Assembly: GCA_945898215.1 (NCBI GenBank)
Contig: CAMDHY010000002.1
Span: 62,001-126,000 of the forward strand
Direction: 5' to 3'
Origin: Pseudoxanthobacter soli DSM 19599
GTDB lineage: Bacteria > Pseudomonadota > Alphaproteobacteria > Rhizobiales > Segnochrobactraceae
Length of the DNA stretch: 64,000 nucleotides
In this document: one piece after another, positions 37,412 to 46,621 of the stretch
How the letters are laid out: every line of letters starts with the position of its first letter
How positions within the stretch are numbered: position 1 is the stretch's first letter
Notes under the pieces: generated by a model
Database searches by the model: none
What the model was told of the DNA's origin: nothing
What the model saw: only the letters and a program-made list of their open reading frames with translations
Position numbers and translations under genes: made by a program

Positions 37412-39151
37412 ATGACCGTTTCGTTCCGCACCGTCGAAGACCCGGCGAGGCCGCCGTCGGCGCCGCTCGGCGGGATCGACGCCGTGGCCGGCGGCACGAC
37501 GCCCGCCCCCGTGCCGAAGCGGACCGGTCACGATGCCGGCATCGTCGCCCTGGTGATGGTGCTGGCGGCGCTTGCCGTGGCGCCGCTCCTGGCGCTCGCG
37601 GGCATCGCGGCGACGCCGGCGGAGGGCGTGTGGCGCCATCTCGCCACCACCGTGCTGCCGGGCGCCGTGGCGACGACGCTCCTCCTGATGCTCGGCGTCG
37701 GGCTCGTCACCGTCGTCGTCGGTGTCGGCACCGCCTGGCTGACGGCGGCCTTCAGCTTTCCCGGGCGGCGGCTGTTCACGTGGGCGCTGCTTTTGCCGCT
37801 GGCGGTGCCGACCTACATCGTCGCCTACGCCGCCGTCGAGGTGATGGACTTCACCGGCCCGCTGCAGACGGCGGTCCGCGCGGTGACCGGCGCCGCCACC
37901 CGGCGCGACTACTGGTTCCCGCAGGTGCGCACCCTGCCCGGTGCCATCGTGGTGATGGGGCTGGTGCTCTACCCCTACGTCTATCTATCCGCCCGCGCTG
38001 CCTTCCTGCTGCAGTCGGCCACCGCCATCGACGTGGCGCGGACGCTTGGCGCCGGGCCGGCACGGGTGTTCTTCCGCGTCGCGCTGCCGCTCGCCCGCCC
38101 GGCGATCGTCGTCGGGGTCAGCCTGGCCCTGATGGAGTGCCTGAACGACATCGGCGCGGTACAGTTCTTCGGCGTGCGCACCCTGACGGTGTCGATCTAC
38201 GACACCTGGCTCAACCGCGGCAGCCTGGCCGGTGCCGCCCAGATCGCCTGCGCCATGCTCGTCGTCGTGCTCGCGCTGGTGCTGACCGAGCGCGGGGCGC
38301 GTCGCGGCCGCCGTTTTGCGGCCGCCTCGACCCGCCACGTGCCGCTGGTGCCGGTGCCGCTGACGGGCTTGCGCGGTACGCTCGCGGCCTTTGCCTGCGC
38401 CGTGCCGGTGCTGCTCGGCTTCGTGGCGCCGGCGGGCGTGCTGCTCTCCTCGGCGCTGCGGCGGACGGAGCAGCTCGCCGATCCGGGTCTGCACGCCGCC
38501 GCCTGGAACAGCCTGTCGTTCGCGCTGATCGCCGCCGCAGTCACGGTGGCGGCCGGCACGGCGATCGCCTATGCGGTGCGCCTGCAGCCGCGCAAGCTCG
38601 TGAAGGCGGCGGCGGCGGTCGCATCCGTCGGCTACGCTGTGCCGGGAACGGTGCTCGCCGTCGGCATCTTCGTGCCGCTCGCCGCCCTCGACAACGCCGT
38701 CGACGGCATGATGCGCCAGCTCTTCGGCCTGTCGACGGGGCTGCTGCTCGCCGGCTCCGGGGCCGGCCTCATCTACGCCTACGCGGCGCGCTTCATGGCG
38801 ATGTCGGTGGGCTCGGTGGAAGCGGGGATGGCGAAGCTGTCGCCCCATCTCGACATGGCGGCCCGTACCCTCGGCCGCGGCGCGCTCGGCACGCTGCGGC
38901 GGGTGCTGCTGCCGCTGATGCGCCCGGCGCTCACCACCGCGGCGCTGCTCGTCTTCGTCGACGCCATGAAGGAACTGCCGGCGACGATCCTCCTGAAGCC
39001 CTTCAATTTCGAGACGCTGGCGACCCTCGTCTACGCCGCCGCCTCGCGCGAGCACTTCGAGGAGAGCGCTGTGGCGGCGCTCGCCATCGTGCTGGTCGGG
39101 CTGCTGCCGGTGGTGCTGCTGGCGCGCACCACCGCGGCAGTGCGGCGCTGA
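37412..39151 (+). CDS. fbpB: Iron(III) ABC transporter permease, fused two-domain type
   Basis: A 579-residue inner-membrane protein of about 12 TM segments in two homologous halves. Each half carries an EAA loop, RTLGAGPARVFFRVALPLARPAI (about 210) and RTLGRGALGTLRRVLLPLMRPAL (about 490). This is the FbpB/SfuB type that moves ferric iron delivered by a periplasmic binding protein. The binding protein and ATPase genes are not adjacent and must be elsewhere. ATG 37412 is chosen. A candidate ICE box lies in the gap upstream. Confidence 0.9.
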   Translation: MTVSFRTVEDPARPPSAPLGGIDAVAGGTTPAPVPKRTGHDAGIVALVMVLAALAVAPLLALAGIAATPAEGVWRHLATTVLPGAVATTLLLMLGVGLVTVVVGVGTAWLTAAFSFPGRRLFTWALLLPLAVPTYIVAYAAVEVMDFTGPLQTAVRAVTGAATRRDYWFPQVRTLPGAIVVMGLVLYPYVYLSARAAFLLQSATAIDVARTLGAGPARVFFRVALPLARPAIVVGVSLALMECLNDIGAVQFFGVRTLTVSIYDTWLNRGSLAGAAQIACAMLVVVLALVLTERGARRGRRFAAASTRHVPLVPVPLTGLRGTLAAFACAVPVLLGFVAPAGVLLSSALRRTEQLADPGLHAAAWNSLSFALIAAAVTVAAGTAIAYAVRLQPRKLVKAAAAVASVGYAVPGTVLAVGIFVPLAALDNAVDGMMRQLFGLSTGLLLAGSGAGLIYAYAARFMAMSVGSVEAGMAKLSPHLDMAARTLGRGALGTLRRVLLPLMRPALTTAALLVFVDAMKELPATILLKPFNFETLATLVYAAASREHFEESAVAALAIVLVGLLPVVLLARTTAAVRR

Positions 39152-39246
39152 TCGCCCCTCGGCACTGAGCCTCGGGAACCGTCCGCCGCCGACGGCGTTT
39201 CCACCCGTCGCCCTGCTGCCCGTCCGTCCTTCCGGGAAACGTCCGA

Positions 39247-39828
39247 ATGCCCTCATCGAGCTTGCGCTTCCGACTGCGGGAGCGCACCGCCTCGCGCCAT
39301 GCGGCGGTCGACGAGGCCGTCGGCGCCTTCAAGACCCAGTCGGACTATCGGCGCTATCTCGCCGGCCTCCACGCCTTCCGGGCGCCCTTCGAGGCGGCGA
39401 TAGCCGCCGGGCCGCTGCCCGCCGATGCCGACGACTGGGAATTCGCGCCCCTCGTGCCGCTGATCGAGGCGGACATGGCCGATCTCGGACTGCCGGTCCC
39501 GGCGGGCCCGGCGGTTCTCGGGCAGGTTCCGCCCGTCGCCACCCTGGAGGAGGTGGCGGGGCGGCTCTACGTCCTGGAGGGATCGGCGCTCGGCGCCCGT
39601 GTCCTCGTGGTGGAGACCCGCGCCCTCGGGCTCGACGAGCGCTACGGCGCCCGCCACCTCGTCGCCCAGAGCCGCGGCGGCGCGGCCTTCGGGACGTTCG
39701 CCGCGTGGCTGGACCGGGCCGCGCTCGACGAGGATGCGGTCGTCACGGCGGCGGTCTCCACGTTCGTCGCCGCCGAGCGCGCCTTCGCCGCCCCCGCTGC
39801 AATCGGACACGCCGATGCGCTGGTCTGA
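39247..39828 (+). CDS. bphO: Biliverdin-producing heme oxygenase
   Basis: A 193-residue heme oxygenase. Proximal His18 is in RERTASRHAAVDEAVG. The distal helix has LEEVAGRLYVLEGSALGARVL (about 100-120). It is the short bacteriophytochrome-associated (BphO) type. It splits heme to biliverdin, iron and CO. Its last 14 bases overlap the start of the bacteriophytochrome gene, the normal arrangement for chromophore supply. Here the photoreceptor is broken, so the enzyme may now serve only iron release from heme. Confidence 0.9.
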   Translation: MPSSSLRFRLRERTASRHAAVDEAVGAFKTQSDYRRYLAGLHAFRAPFEAAIAAGPLPADADDWEFAPLVPLIEADMADLGLPVPAGPAVLGQVPPVATLEEVAGRLYVLEGSALGARVLVVETRALGLDERYGARHLVAQSRGGAAFGTFAAWLDRAALDEDAVVTAAVSTFVAAERAFAAPAAIGHADALV

Positions 39829-40255
39829 AGCGCGTCCCGGGGAGCCGGTCGACCTCGGCAACTGCGATCGCGAGCCGATCCACACGCCCGGCAGCATCCA
39901 GCCCCATGGCTGCCTGATCGCGTGCGACGCCGAAGCGGCGCTGGTCCGGCGCCACTCCGCCAACGCGGCGGCGATGCTCGGTCACGTCGGGCCGCTCGCC
40001 GAGGAGACGCTCGACGGCGTCGCCGGCGCGGAGGCCGCGTCGCCGAAGGCCGGGTGTTCGCTACCCACGCGCTGTCGCGGGTGCTGCCGGACGCGGAGGC
40101 CTACGCCGACCGCACCACCGGCGTGCTGGCGGTGCCGCTGTCGCAGACGCCGCGCGACTACCTGTTCTTCTTCCGCAAGGAACTGGTTCGCACGCTGGAA
40201 TGGGCCGGCAATCCCGGCAAGTCCTACGCGACCGGCCCGCTCGGCGACCGACTGA
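39815..40255 (+). pseudogene. bphP: Bacteriophytochrome 5' remnant (PAS fragment)
   Basis: From ATG 39815 the frame encodes the bacteriophytochrome N-terminus: the biliverdin-attachment Cys17 in GNCDREPIHTPGSIQPHG, followed by PAS sequence as far as about residue 75 (ending GAEAA at 40039). It then runs into non-homologous Arg/Cys/Pro-rich sequence and stops at 40255. The rest of PAS, the whole GAF domain and the first half of PHY are absent from the window. At about 40039 homology resumes in another frame within PHY. So this is a deletion of about 350 codons that also shifted the frame. Confidence 0.8.
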
Positions 40256-41433
40256 CACCGCGCAAGAGCTTCGCCATCTGGAAAGAAACGGTGCGCATGC
40301 AGTCGCAGCCGTGGACCGATCTCGACCGCGAGATCGGCGAGGCGGCGCGCTCGATGCTGGCGGAGGTGGTGCTGCGCCACAACGAACTGATGGCCGACGA
40401 GCGCGAGAAGGCGGACGTGCGCCAGCGCATGCTCAACGAGGAGCTCAACCACCGCGTCAAGAACATCCTCGCGGTGATCAAGTCTGTGGTCGGCCACCCC
40501 GTCGAGGCGGGCCGCAGCCTCGAACGCTATGTCGAGGCGCTGGAGGGCCGCATCCAGGCGCTCGCCGTGGCCCACGACCAGGTGGTACGCGGCGACGGCG
40601 GCGGGCTGTTCTCCGACCTCCTCGAGGCCGAACTCTCGCCCTACCGCAGCGCCGGCCCGACGATCATCCTCGACGGGCCGCCGGTGTGGCTCGATGCGCG
40701 CGCCTTCTCGGTGCTGGCGCTGGTGCTGCACGAGCTCTCGACCAACGCGGCGAAGTACGGCGCGCTGTCGGTGCCCGGCGGCCGCCTGGACGTGACCTGG
40801 CGACGCGACGACCAGAACGGCTGCGTGGTGGCCTGGCGCGAGCAGGGCGGGCCGCACGTTCCGCCGCCGTCGCGCGAGGGCTTCGGTTCGGCCCTGATCG
40901 AGCGATCGATCCCGTACGATCTCGGTGGCGAGAGCAGCGTCTGCTATAGGCCCGAGGGGGTCGAGGCGCGCATCCGGGTGCCGGCCCGGCACCTCTCGGA
41001 CGCCGGCCAGCTCGCCGACGTGTCGAAGCCACGGGCCGCCGCCGCCGCCTTGGGTGCCCGGCCCGTTCTCGACGGCTCGATCCGCGTGCTCCTGGTCGAG
41101 GACCAGTTGCTGATCGCCATGGATGTCGAGCAGATGCTGGCGGCGGCGGGCCTGACGCAGGTGACCACCGCCGCCTCCGTCCCGGAGGCGCTGCGCCGCA
41201 TCGCCGCCGCGGCGCCGGACGTCGCCGTCCTCGACGTCAATCTCGGCGTCGCCACCTCGATCCCGGTGGCGGAGGACCTGCAGCGCCGCGGCATCCCCTT
41301 CGTCTTCGCCACCGGCTACGGCGATTCGACGATGATCCCCTCAGCCTTCGCCGGCGTGCCGGTGGTCCGCAAGCCCTATGGCGGCCCGGCCCTGACGGCG
41401 GCGATCGCGAAGGTGCTGGGCGGCTGGGGGTAG
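39922..41433 (+). pseudogene. bphP: Bacteriophytochrome 3' part: PHY end, HWE kinase and receiver
   Basis: This frame becomes protein-like at 40039 (AEGRVFATHALSRVLPDAEAYADRTTGVLAV). It continues through the end of the PHY domain (RELVRTLEWAGNPGK, LTPRKSFAIWKE), a HWE histidine kinase (ELNHRVKNILAVIKSVVG, HELSTNAAKYGALS) and a C-terminal receiver (VEDQLLIAMD, VLDVNLGV, KPYGG). Kinase and receiver are undamaged. It has no sensible start of its own; ATG 40297, GTG 40051 or other internal starts might produce a light-blind kinase. Before 40039 the frame is only Arg-rich shadow. It may be a pseudogene or a reused kinase. Confidence 0.75.
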
Positions 41434-41545
41434 GGCGCGGGTGCCTTGCGGTGGATGATCGGCGGCGTCCCTTGCGCCGCCCGGCCCGCCGCGCTACCCC
41501 GGGCGTTCGCGGACGGCCGGGGCGGCCTTGGGCGGCGGGAGCTTC

Positions 41546-42835
41546 ATGGACAGGATCAGGATCGTCGGCGGACACCGGCTGAACGGCACCATTCCGATCT
41601 CCGGCGCGAAGAACGCGGCGCTGCCGCTGATGATCGCGAGCCTCCTCACCGACGAGACGCTGACGCTCGAGAACGTGCCGCGCCTGCGGGACGTGCAGCA
41701 GCTGTTCCACATCCTGTCGAATCACGGCGTCGACCACTCGATCGAGGGCAAGCGCAACGGCCAGGACGGCATGACCGGCCAGACCGTGCACCTCTCGGCC
41801 CGCGCCATCGTCGACACCACCGCCCCCTACGAGCTCGTCTCGACGATGCGGGCGAGCTTCTGGGTGATCGGGCCGCTGCTGGCGCGGATGGGCGAGGCGC
41901 GGGTGTCGCTGCCGGGCGGCTGCGCCATCGGCACGCGGCCGGTGGACTTCTTCATCGCGGGCCTGAAGCAGCTCGGCGCCGAGATCGACATCGACGCCGG
42001 CTACGTCGTGGCGCGCGCCCGCAAGGGCCTGCAGGGCGGCCGCGTCGTGCTGCCGAAGGTGTCTGTCGGCGCCACCCACACGCTGCTGATGGCGGCGACG
42101 CTTGCCCGCGGCGAGACGGTGATCGAGAACGCCGCGCGCGAGCCGGAGATCGTCGACCTCGCCCGGTGCCTGATGCTGATGGGCGCGCGCATCGACGGCG
42201 CCGGCACCCCGACGATCCGGGTCGAGGGCGTGTCGCGCCTCGGCGGTGCCCGCCACCGCGTCCTGCCGGACCGCATCGAGACCGGCACCTATGCGATGGC
42301 GGTGGCGACGGTCGGCGGCGACGTGCTGCTCGAAGGCGCCAGCGCCGACCTGATCGAGGCGCCGCTGGCGCTGCTGTCGGATGCCGGCGTCGGCGTCGAG
42401 CGGACGAACGCCGGGGTGCGGATCACCCGCAACGGCCACGGGCTCGCCCCCGTCGACGTGACGACGGCGCCGTTCCCGGGCTTCCCGACCGACCTGCAGG
42501 CGCAGCTGATGGCGATGACGACGCGCGCCGACGGCGTCTCGCACATCACCGAGACGATCTTCGAGAACCGCTTCATGCACGTGCAGGAACTCGCCCGGCT
42601 CGGCGCCCGCATCAGCCTCGACGGCCAGCGGGCGACGATCGAGGGCGGCACGAAGCTGAAGGGGGCGCCGGTGATGGCGACCGACCTGCGCGCCTCCGTC
42701 TCGCTGGTGATCGCCGGGCTGGCAGCCGAAGGGGAGACGACGATCAACCGCGTCTACCACCTCGACCGCGGCTTCGAGCGGCTGGAAGACAAGCTCGGCC
42801 GTTGCGGCGCCGAGATCGAGCGCATCTCGGGCTGA
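41546..42835 (+). CDS. murA: UDP-N-acetylglucosamine 1-carboxyvinyltransferase
   Basis: A 429-residue first-committed-step enzyme of peptidoglycan synthesis. It has [23 protein letters not shown] at the start, the catalytic Cys in [13 protein letters not shown] (about 125), [32 protein letters not shown], and a typical C-terminal [19 protein letters not shown]. Start ATG 41546 (MDRIRIVGG) is preferred to an in-frame one 18 bases earlier. In related genomes murA precedes DUF2948 and hisD; here it stands next to crcB instead. Confidence 0.96.
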   Translation: MDRIRIVGGHRLNGTIPISGAKNAALPLMIASLLTDETLTLENVPRLRDVQQLFHILSNHGVDHSIEGKRNGQDGMTGQTVHLSARAIVDTTAPYELVSTMRASFWVIGPLLARMGEARVSLPGGCAIGTRPVDFFIAGLKQLGAEIDIDAGYVVARARKGLQGGRVVLPKVSVGATHTLLMAATLARGETVIENAAREPEIVDLARCLMLMGARIDGAGTPTIRVEGVSRLGGARHRVLPDRIETGTYAMAVATVGGDVLLEGASADLIEAPLALLSDAGVGVERTNAGVRITRNGHGLAPVDVTTAPFPGFPTDLQAQLMAMTTRADGVSHITETIFENRFMHVQELARLGARISLDGQRATIEGGTKLKGAPVMATDLRASVSLVIAGLAAEGETTINRVYHLDRGFERLEDKLGRCGAEIERISG

Positions 42836-42865
42836 GGGCCCGCGGGCGCGCCGGGAGGGCGGCCG

Positions 42866-43261
42866 ATGCTGATGACCACGATGTGGGTGGCGGTCGGCGG
42901 GGCGCTCGGCAGCGTCGCCCGCTTCTGGCTGGCGATTGCCGTGGCGGAGCGCCTCGAGGAGATCTTTCCGTGGGGCACGCTGACGGTGAACGTCATCGGC
43001 TCGTTCATCATCGGCTTCACGGCGGTGCTGACCGGGCCGGACGGGCGGCTCTATGTGCCGGCGGACGCGCGCATCTTCGTCATCGCCGGCTTCTGCGGCG
43101 GCTTCACGACGTTCTCGACCTTCAGCCTGCAGACGCTGACGCTCTTGCGCGACGGCGACGTGACGCGCGCCGGGCTGAACATCGTCGTCTCGGTGGCGGC
43201 CTGCCTGCTGTCGGTGTGGCTCGGCGCGGTGGCGGCCGGATTGATCAACCAGAGCCGCTGA
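42866..43261 (+). CDS. crcB: Fluoride exporter CrcB/Fluc
   Basis: A 131-residue inner-membrane fluoride channel subunit with four TM segments and all family hallmarks: GALGSVARFW, GTLTVNVIGSFIIGF and GFCGGFTTFSTFSLQT (the Phe-box and sodium region). It begins 30 bases after murA. The gap is too short for a fluoride riboswitch and none is seen. The DUF190 gene follows after 25 bases. Confidence 0.95.
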   Translation: MLMTTMWVAVGGALGSVARFWLAIAVAERLEEIFPWGTLTVNVIGSFIIGFTAVLTGPDGRLYVPADARIFVIAGFCGGFTTFSTFSLQTLTLLRDGDVTRAGLNIVVSVAACLLSVWLGAVAAGLINQSR

Positions 43262-43286
43262 GCAACGCGGCGGGGGAGGGCCTCAG

Positions 43287-43625
43287 ATGGACACGCCCGG
43301 CAACGACGCCGTTCGCCTCACCGTCTACATGGGCGAGGCGCAGCGCCACGACGGTCGGCCGGCCTTCGAGGTGCTCGTCAAGGCGGCGCGCGACCAGGGG
43401 CTCGCCGGCGCCACCGTGCTGCGCGGGGCGATGAGCTACGGTCACAACGGCCTGCACATGTCCAACGTGCTGGCGCTGTCGCGCGACCTGCCGATCATGG
43501 TCGTGCTCGTCGACGCGGCCGACCGCATCGAGCGCTTCCTGCCGACGGTGGACGCGCTGCTCGACAACGGCCTCGTCACCACCGAGCCGGTGTCGGTCCG
43601 CCGCTACGGGCCCCGCGGCGCCTGA
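43287..43625 (+). CDS. DUF190 family protein
   Basis: A 112-residue, PII-like-fold protein with LTVYMGEAQRHDGRPAFEVLVKAARDQGLAGATVLRGAMSYG and the VLVDAADRIERFLPTVDALL segment. The family is often next to crcB, suggesting a role in fluoride resistance, but its action is unknown. It is 25 bases downstream of crcB. Confidence 0.93.
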   Translation: MDTPGNDAVRLTVYMGEAQRHDGRPAFEVLVKAARDQGLAGATVLRGAMSYGHNGLHMSNVLALSRDLPIMVVLVDAADRIERFLPTVDALLDNGLVTTEPVSVRRYGPRGA

Positions 43626-43638
43626 TAAGCGGCTGGCG

Positions 43639-44649
43639 TCAGGCCGGCGTCCCGCGCAGCGCGTCGAGGCCGCGCAGCACCCGCTCCGGCGTGATCGGCA
43701 TCTCGTCGACGCGCACGCCGCATGCATCGAAGATGGCGTTGGCGATCGCCGGGATCGGCGAGTTCGCCGTCATCTCGCCGATGCCCTTGGCGCCGTAGGG
43801 ACCGTTCTTCGCCGGCCGCTCGATGATCGCCGAGCGCATCTCGGCGAGGTCTCCGGGCCCCGGCATCAGGTAGCCGGCGAAGTCGGTCGGCCCGTGCGAG
43901 CGGTCCGGGTAGTAGGGCTCGGTGGTCTCGTAGAGGGCGTGGCTGATGCCCATCCAGGCGCCGCCGACGATCTGCTGGTGGGCCATCGCCGGGTTCATGG
44001 CGCGGCCGATCTCGTAGACGTTGGTGAGCTTGAGCACGAAGACCTCGCCGGTCTCGTCGTCGACCTCGACCTCGGCGACGGTGCAGGCGTGGGCCTGGGC
44101 GGAGTCCGGGTCCATCCTGCCGGTCTCGGGATCGACGTCGCTCTTCGGCTTCATGTAGATGCCGCGGCCGGAGATGGTGCGGCCGTGCTTGAAGTGGGCG
44201 GCGAGGGCGAGCTCGACCAGGCCGATGCCCTTCTCCGGCGAGCCGACGACGTGGATGCGGCCTTCGCCGTCGCTGGTGAGGTCGTCGGGATCGACCTCGA
44301 GCTCGTCGGCGGCGACCTGCATCATCACCTCGCGCGCCTCCTTCGCCGCCATGATGACGGCGTTGCCGACGCGGTGGGTGGCGCGGCTCGCGAACGTGCC
44401 CATGCAGTGCGGGCCGGTGTCGGTGTCGGCGGTGTCGACCATGACGTTGCCGTAGGGCACGCCGAGGGTCTCGGCGGCGATCTGCGCCATGATGGTCTTG
44501 AGGCCCTGGCCGAGATCGACGCTCGACAGCGAGATGACGAAGCTGCCGGTGGTGGTGGCGTGGATCAGCGCTTGGGACGGGTCGCCGCCAAGGTTCATGC
44601 CGGTCGGGTAGTTGACCGAGGCCATGCCCCGGCCTCTGAGCCTAGCCAT
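43639..44649 (-). CDS. Molybdenum hydroxylase, MoCo subunit C-terminal half (separate polypeptide)
   Basis: A 336-residue second half of the molybdopterin-binding chain of the xanthine dehydrogenase family. It starts MARLRGRGMASVNY, contains ISLSSVDLGQGLKTIMAQIAAETLGVPY (MoCo domain 2), and carries the catalytic glutamate Glu292 in GAKGIGEMTANSP. In most relatives this is fused to the preceding half. Here a separate ATG, with GGGAGA six bases ahead, overlaps the upstream stop by eight bases. Sizes match the 50/37 kDa split in nicotinate dehydrogenase (NdhL/NdhM). Last gene of the operon. Confidence 0.85.
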   Translation of the reverse strand: MARLRGRGMASVNYPTGMNLGGDPSQALIHATTTGSFVISLSSVDLGQGLKTIMAQIAAETLGVPYGNVMVDTADTDTGPHCMGTFASRATHRVGNAVIMAAKEAREVMMQVAADELEVDPDDLTSDGEGRIHVVGSPEKGIGLVELALAAHFKHGRTISGRGIYMKPKSDVDPETGRMDPDSAQAHACTVAEVEVDDETGEVFVLKLTNVYEIGRAMNPAMAHQQIVGGAWMGISHALYETTEPYYPDRSHGPTDFAGYLMPGPGDLAEMRSAIIERPAKNGPYGAKGIGEMTANSPIPAIANAIFDACGVRVDEMPITPERVLRGLDALRGTPA

Positions 44650-46018
44650 GGGCGGTCTCCCGGGTGAGCGACGACATCTGGGTGAAGCGATCGGGCAGGG
44701 TGCGGCCGGAAATCCGCGCCGCCTCCTGCACGACCTCGACGAGGGCGGCGCCCTCGACGATCTTGCGGTGGGCCTTCATGTCGCCGTCGCGGTAGGCGTT
44801 GATCAGGCGGAACTCGAACGGGTCGATGCCGAGCATCCGCGCCAGCCGGTCCATCTGCACCTCGAGGTCGAAGTCGCCGATCGTCACGCCAAAGCCGCGC
44901 ATCGCCGAGGACGGCGTGCGGTTGGTGTAGACGCAGTGCGCATCGACGTGGACGTTCGGGATCGCGTAGGGGCCCGGCATGTGGGCGGCGGCCTTGGTGG
45001 TGCCGTAGGGGCTGTGGCGCGAATAGGCGCCGGCATCGACGTAGAGCGTCACCTTGCGGGCGACGATGCGGCCGTCGGCCATGACGCCGTCCTTGATGAT
45101 GATGCGCTCGGCCGCGCGGGGGGAGGAGACCTGCATCTCCTCGTGGCGGCTGTAGGCGTACTTCACTGGCTTGCCGGTCAGCATGGCGGCGAGCGTCGCG
45201 ATCGGCTCGACGATGACGTCGACCTTGCCGCCGAAGCCGCCGCCCACCGTGCCGCCGACGAGGCGGAGCTTGCCGAACGGCAGGCCGAGGATGAGCGCCA
45301 TGTTGTCGAGGGTGAAGAACAGCGCCTGGGTGTTCGAATAGACCGTGAAGCGGCCGGAGCCCTCGGGCTTGACGATGCAGCCGGTGGTCTCGGTCGGGGC
45401 GTGCTCGATCGGCGCCGACTGGTAGCGGTGCTCGACGACGTGGTCGGCGGTCGAAAACGCCTCCTCGACGTCGCCGAAGCGGATGCGCCGGCAGTGGTGG
45501 CCCTCGTAGACGAAATAGTTCTTGCCGTGCGGCTTGATCGCCGGCGTCTCCGGCTTCACCGCCTCCTCGACGTCGAAGACGGCCGGCAGGTCCTCGTACT
45601 CCACCACCACCTTCGACGCGCCTTCCTCGGCGGCGGCGAGCGTCTCGGCCAGCACGGCGCAGATCTGCTCGCCGAGGAAGAGGACGCGGTCCTCCGGCAG
45701 CACGGGCTCATCGTTCGGCTCGACGCCGATGAGGCGCAGGATCGTGTACCAGTTGTGCGGCACGTCCTTGTGGGTCAGCACGCGGACGACGCCCGGCACC
45801 GCCAGCGCATCGCGGGCGTCGATGTGTTTGATCAGGGCATGGTGGCGGGTCGAGCGCACCATCTTCAGGTGCAGCATCCCTGGAAACGAGACGTCCTCGT
45901 AGAACTGCGTGCGGCCGGTGACGTGGCCGCGCGCGTCCGAGCGCTCGACGGTGGTGCCGACCACCTTCAGCGGCTCGCCGCGCTCGTCGGCGAAGAAGTG
46001 GGTGAGGATCTCTTCCAT
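44642..46018 (-). CDS. Molybdenum hydroxylase, MoCo subunit N-terminal half
   Basis: A 458-residue first half of the large subunit: the a/b hammerhead domain (VGTTVERSDARGHVTGRTQFYEDV, about 18-130), then MoCo domain 1 with GGTVGGGFGGKVDVIVEPIATLAAMLTGKPV (about 245) and TPSSAMRGFGVTIGDFDLE (about 370). It ends in its own short tail at TAG, inside the start region of the C-terminal half. ATG 46018 is chosen; the longer frame upstream overlaps the iron-sulfur subunit. The substrate cannot be told; oxidation of an N-heterocycle or aldehyde is expected. Confidence 0.85.
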   Translation of the reverse strand: MEEILTHFFADERGEPLKVVGTTVERSDARGHVTGRTQFYEDVSFPGMLHLKMVRSTRHHALIKHIDARDALAVPGVVRVLTHKDVPHNWYTILRLIGVEPNDEPVLPEDRVLFLGEQICAVLAETLAAAEEGASKVVVEYEDLPAVFDVEEAVKPETPAIKPHGKNYFVYEGHHCRRIRFGDVEEAFSTADHVVEHRYQSAPIEHAPTETTGCIVKPEGSGRFTVYSNTQALFFTLDNMALILGLPFGKLRLVGGTVGGGFGGKVDVIVEPIATLAAMLTGKPVKYAYSRHEEMQVSSPRAAERIIIKDGVMADGRIVARKVTLYVDAGAYSRHSPYGTTKAAAHMPGPYAIPNVHVDAHCVYTNRTPSSAMRGFGVTIGDFDLEVQMDRLARMLGIDPFEFRLINAYRDGDMKAHRKIVEGAALVEVVQEAARISGRTLPDRFTQMSSLTRETAHG

Positions 46019-46029
46019 CTCGATGCTCC

Positions 46030-46527
46030 TCAGGCCGCCCGGGACGGGCGGGCGGCGCGCAGATCGGCGGCCGCCTCGAGGATCGCGTCGATGATCGCCG
46101 CGTAGCCGGTGCAGCGGCAGACGTTGCCGGAGATGGCGACGATCACGTCTTCGCGACAGGGGCTCGGGTTGCGCGCGAGCAGCGCCTTCGCGGCCATGAT
46201 CATGCCGGCGGTGCAGAAGCCGCACTGGGTGGCGAAGCCGTCGATGAAGGCCTGCTGCAGCGGGTGCAGTTCGTCCGGTCCGGTGGCGACGCCCTCGAGC
46301 GTCTCGACGCGGGCGCCGTCGAGGGGCTCGACGAGGCAGAGGCAGCTCATCACCGGCTCGCCGTCGAGGATGACCGTGCAGGCGCCGCAGGAGCCGGTCT
46401 CGCAGCCCTTGCGGGTGGCGGTGAGGCCGAGCGCCTCGCGCAGCGCGGCGAGCAGCGTCGTGCCGGGCTGCACCAGGAAATCGCGGTGGCTGCCGTTCAC
46501 CTCGAGCGAGACGATGCTCGGTCGCAT
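46030..46527 (-). CDS. Molybdenum hydroxylase, 2x[2Fe-2S] small subunit
   Basis: A 165-residue iron-sulfur subunit. The plant-ferredoxin-type cluster is at KGCETGSCGACTVILDGEPVMSC (about 40-62). The second cluster uses QCGFCTAGM (about 100) and GNVCRCTGY (about 134). It passes electrons from the MoCo centre to the FAD subunit. It lies 11 bases upstream of the large-subunit first half. Confidence 0.95.
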   Translation of the reverse strand: MRPSIVSLEVNGSHRDFLVQPGTTLLAALREALGLTATRKGCETGSCGACTVILDGEPVMSCLCLVEPLDGARVETLEGVATGPDELHPLQQAFIDGFATQCGFCTAGMIMAAKALLARNPSPCREDVIVAISGNVCRCTGYAAIIDAILEAAADLRAARPSRAA

Positions 46528-46621
46528 GGGGTGTCCCTCCCAGGACTGTCGGCGTTCGCGCCGTCGTCGTCGTTGCGGGCTTCGTCGTCGCGATCGCCCG
46601 GCCGGGCGGTCGCCGTCTCGA

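Noticed and set aside
33091-37497. A very long antisense open frame opposite the PdhS-like kinase
   Set aside because: It is an artefact of high GC content. The translation is His/Arg/Gly/Asp-rich low-complexity sequence without motifs, while the plus strand carries clear PAS and kinase domains.
42836-42865. Possible fluoride riboswitch before crcB
   Set aside because: Only 30 bases separate murA and crcB, too few for the riboswitch, and no matching motif was seen.
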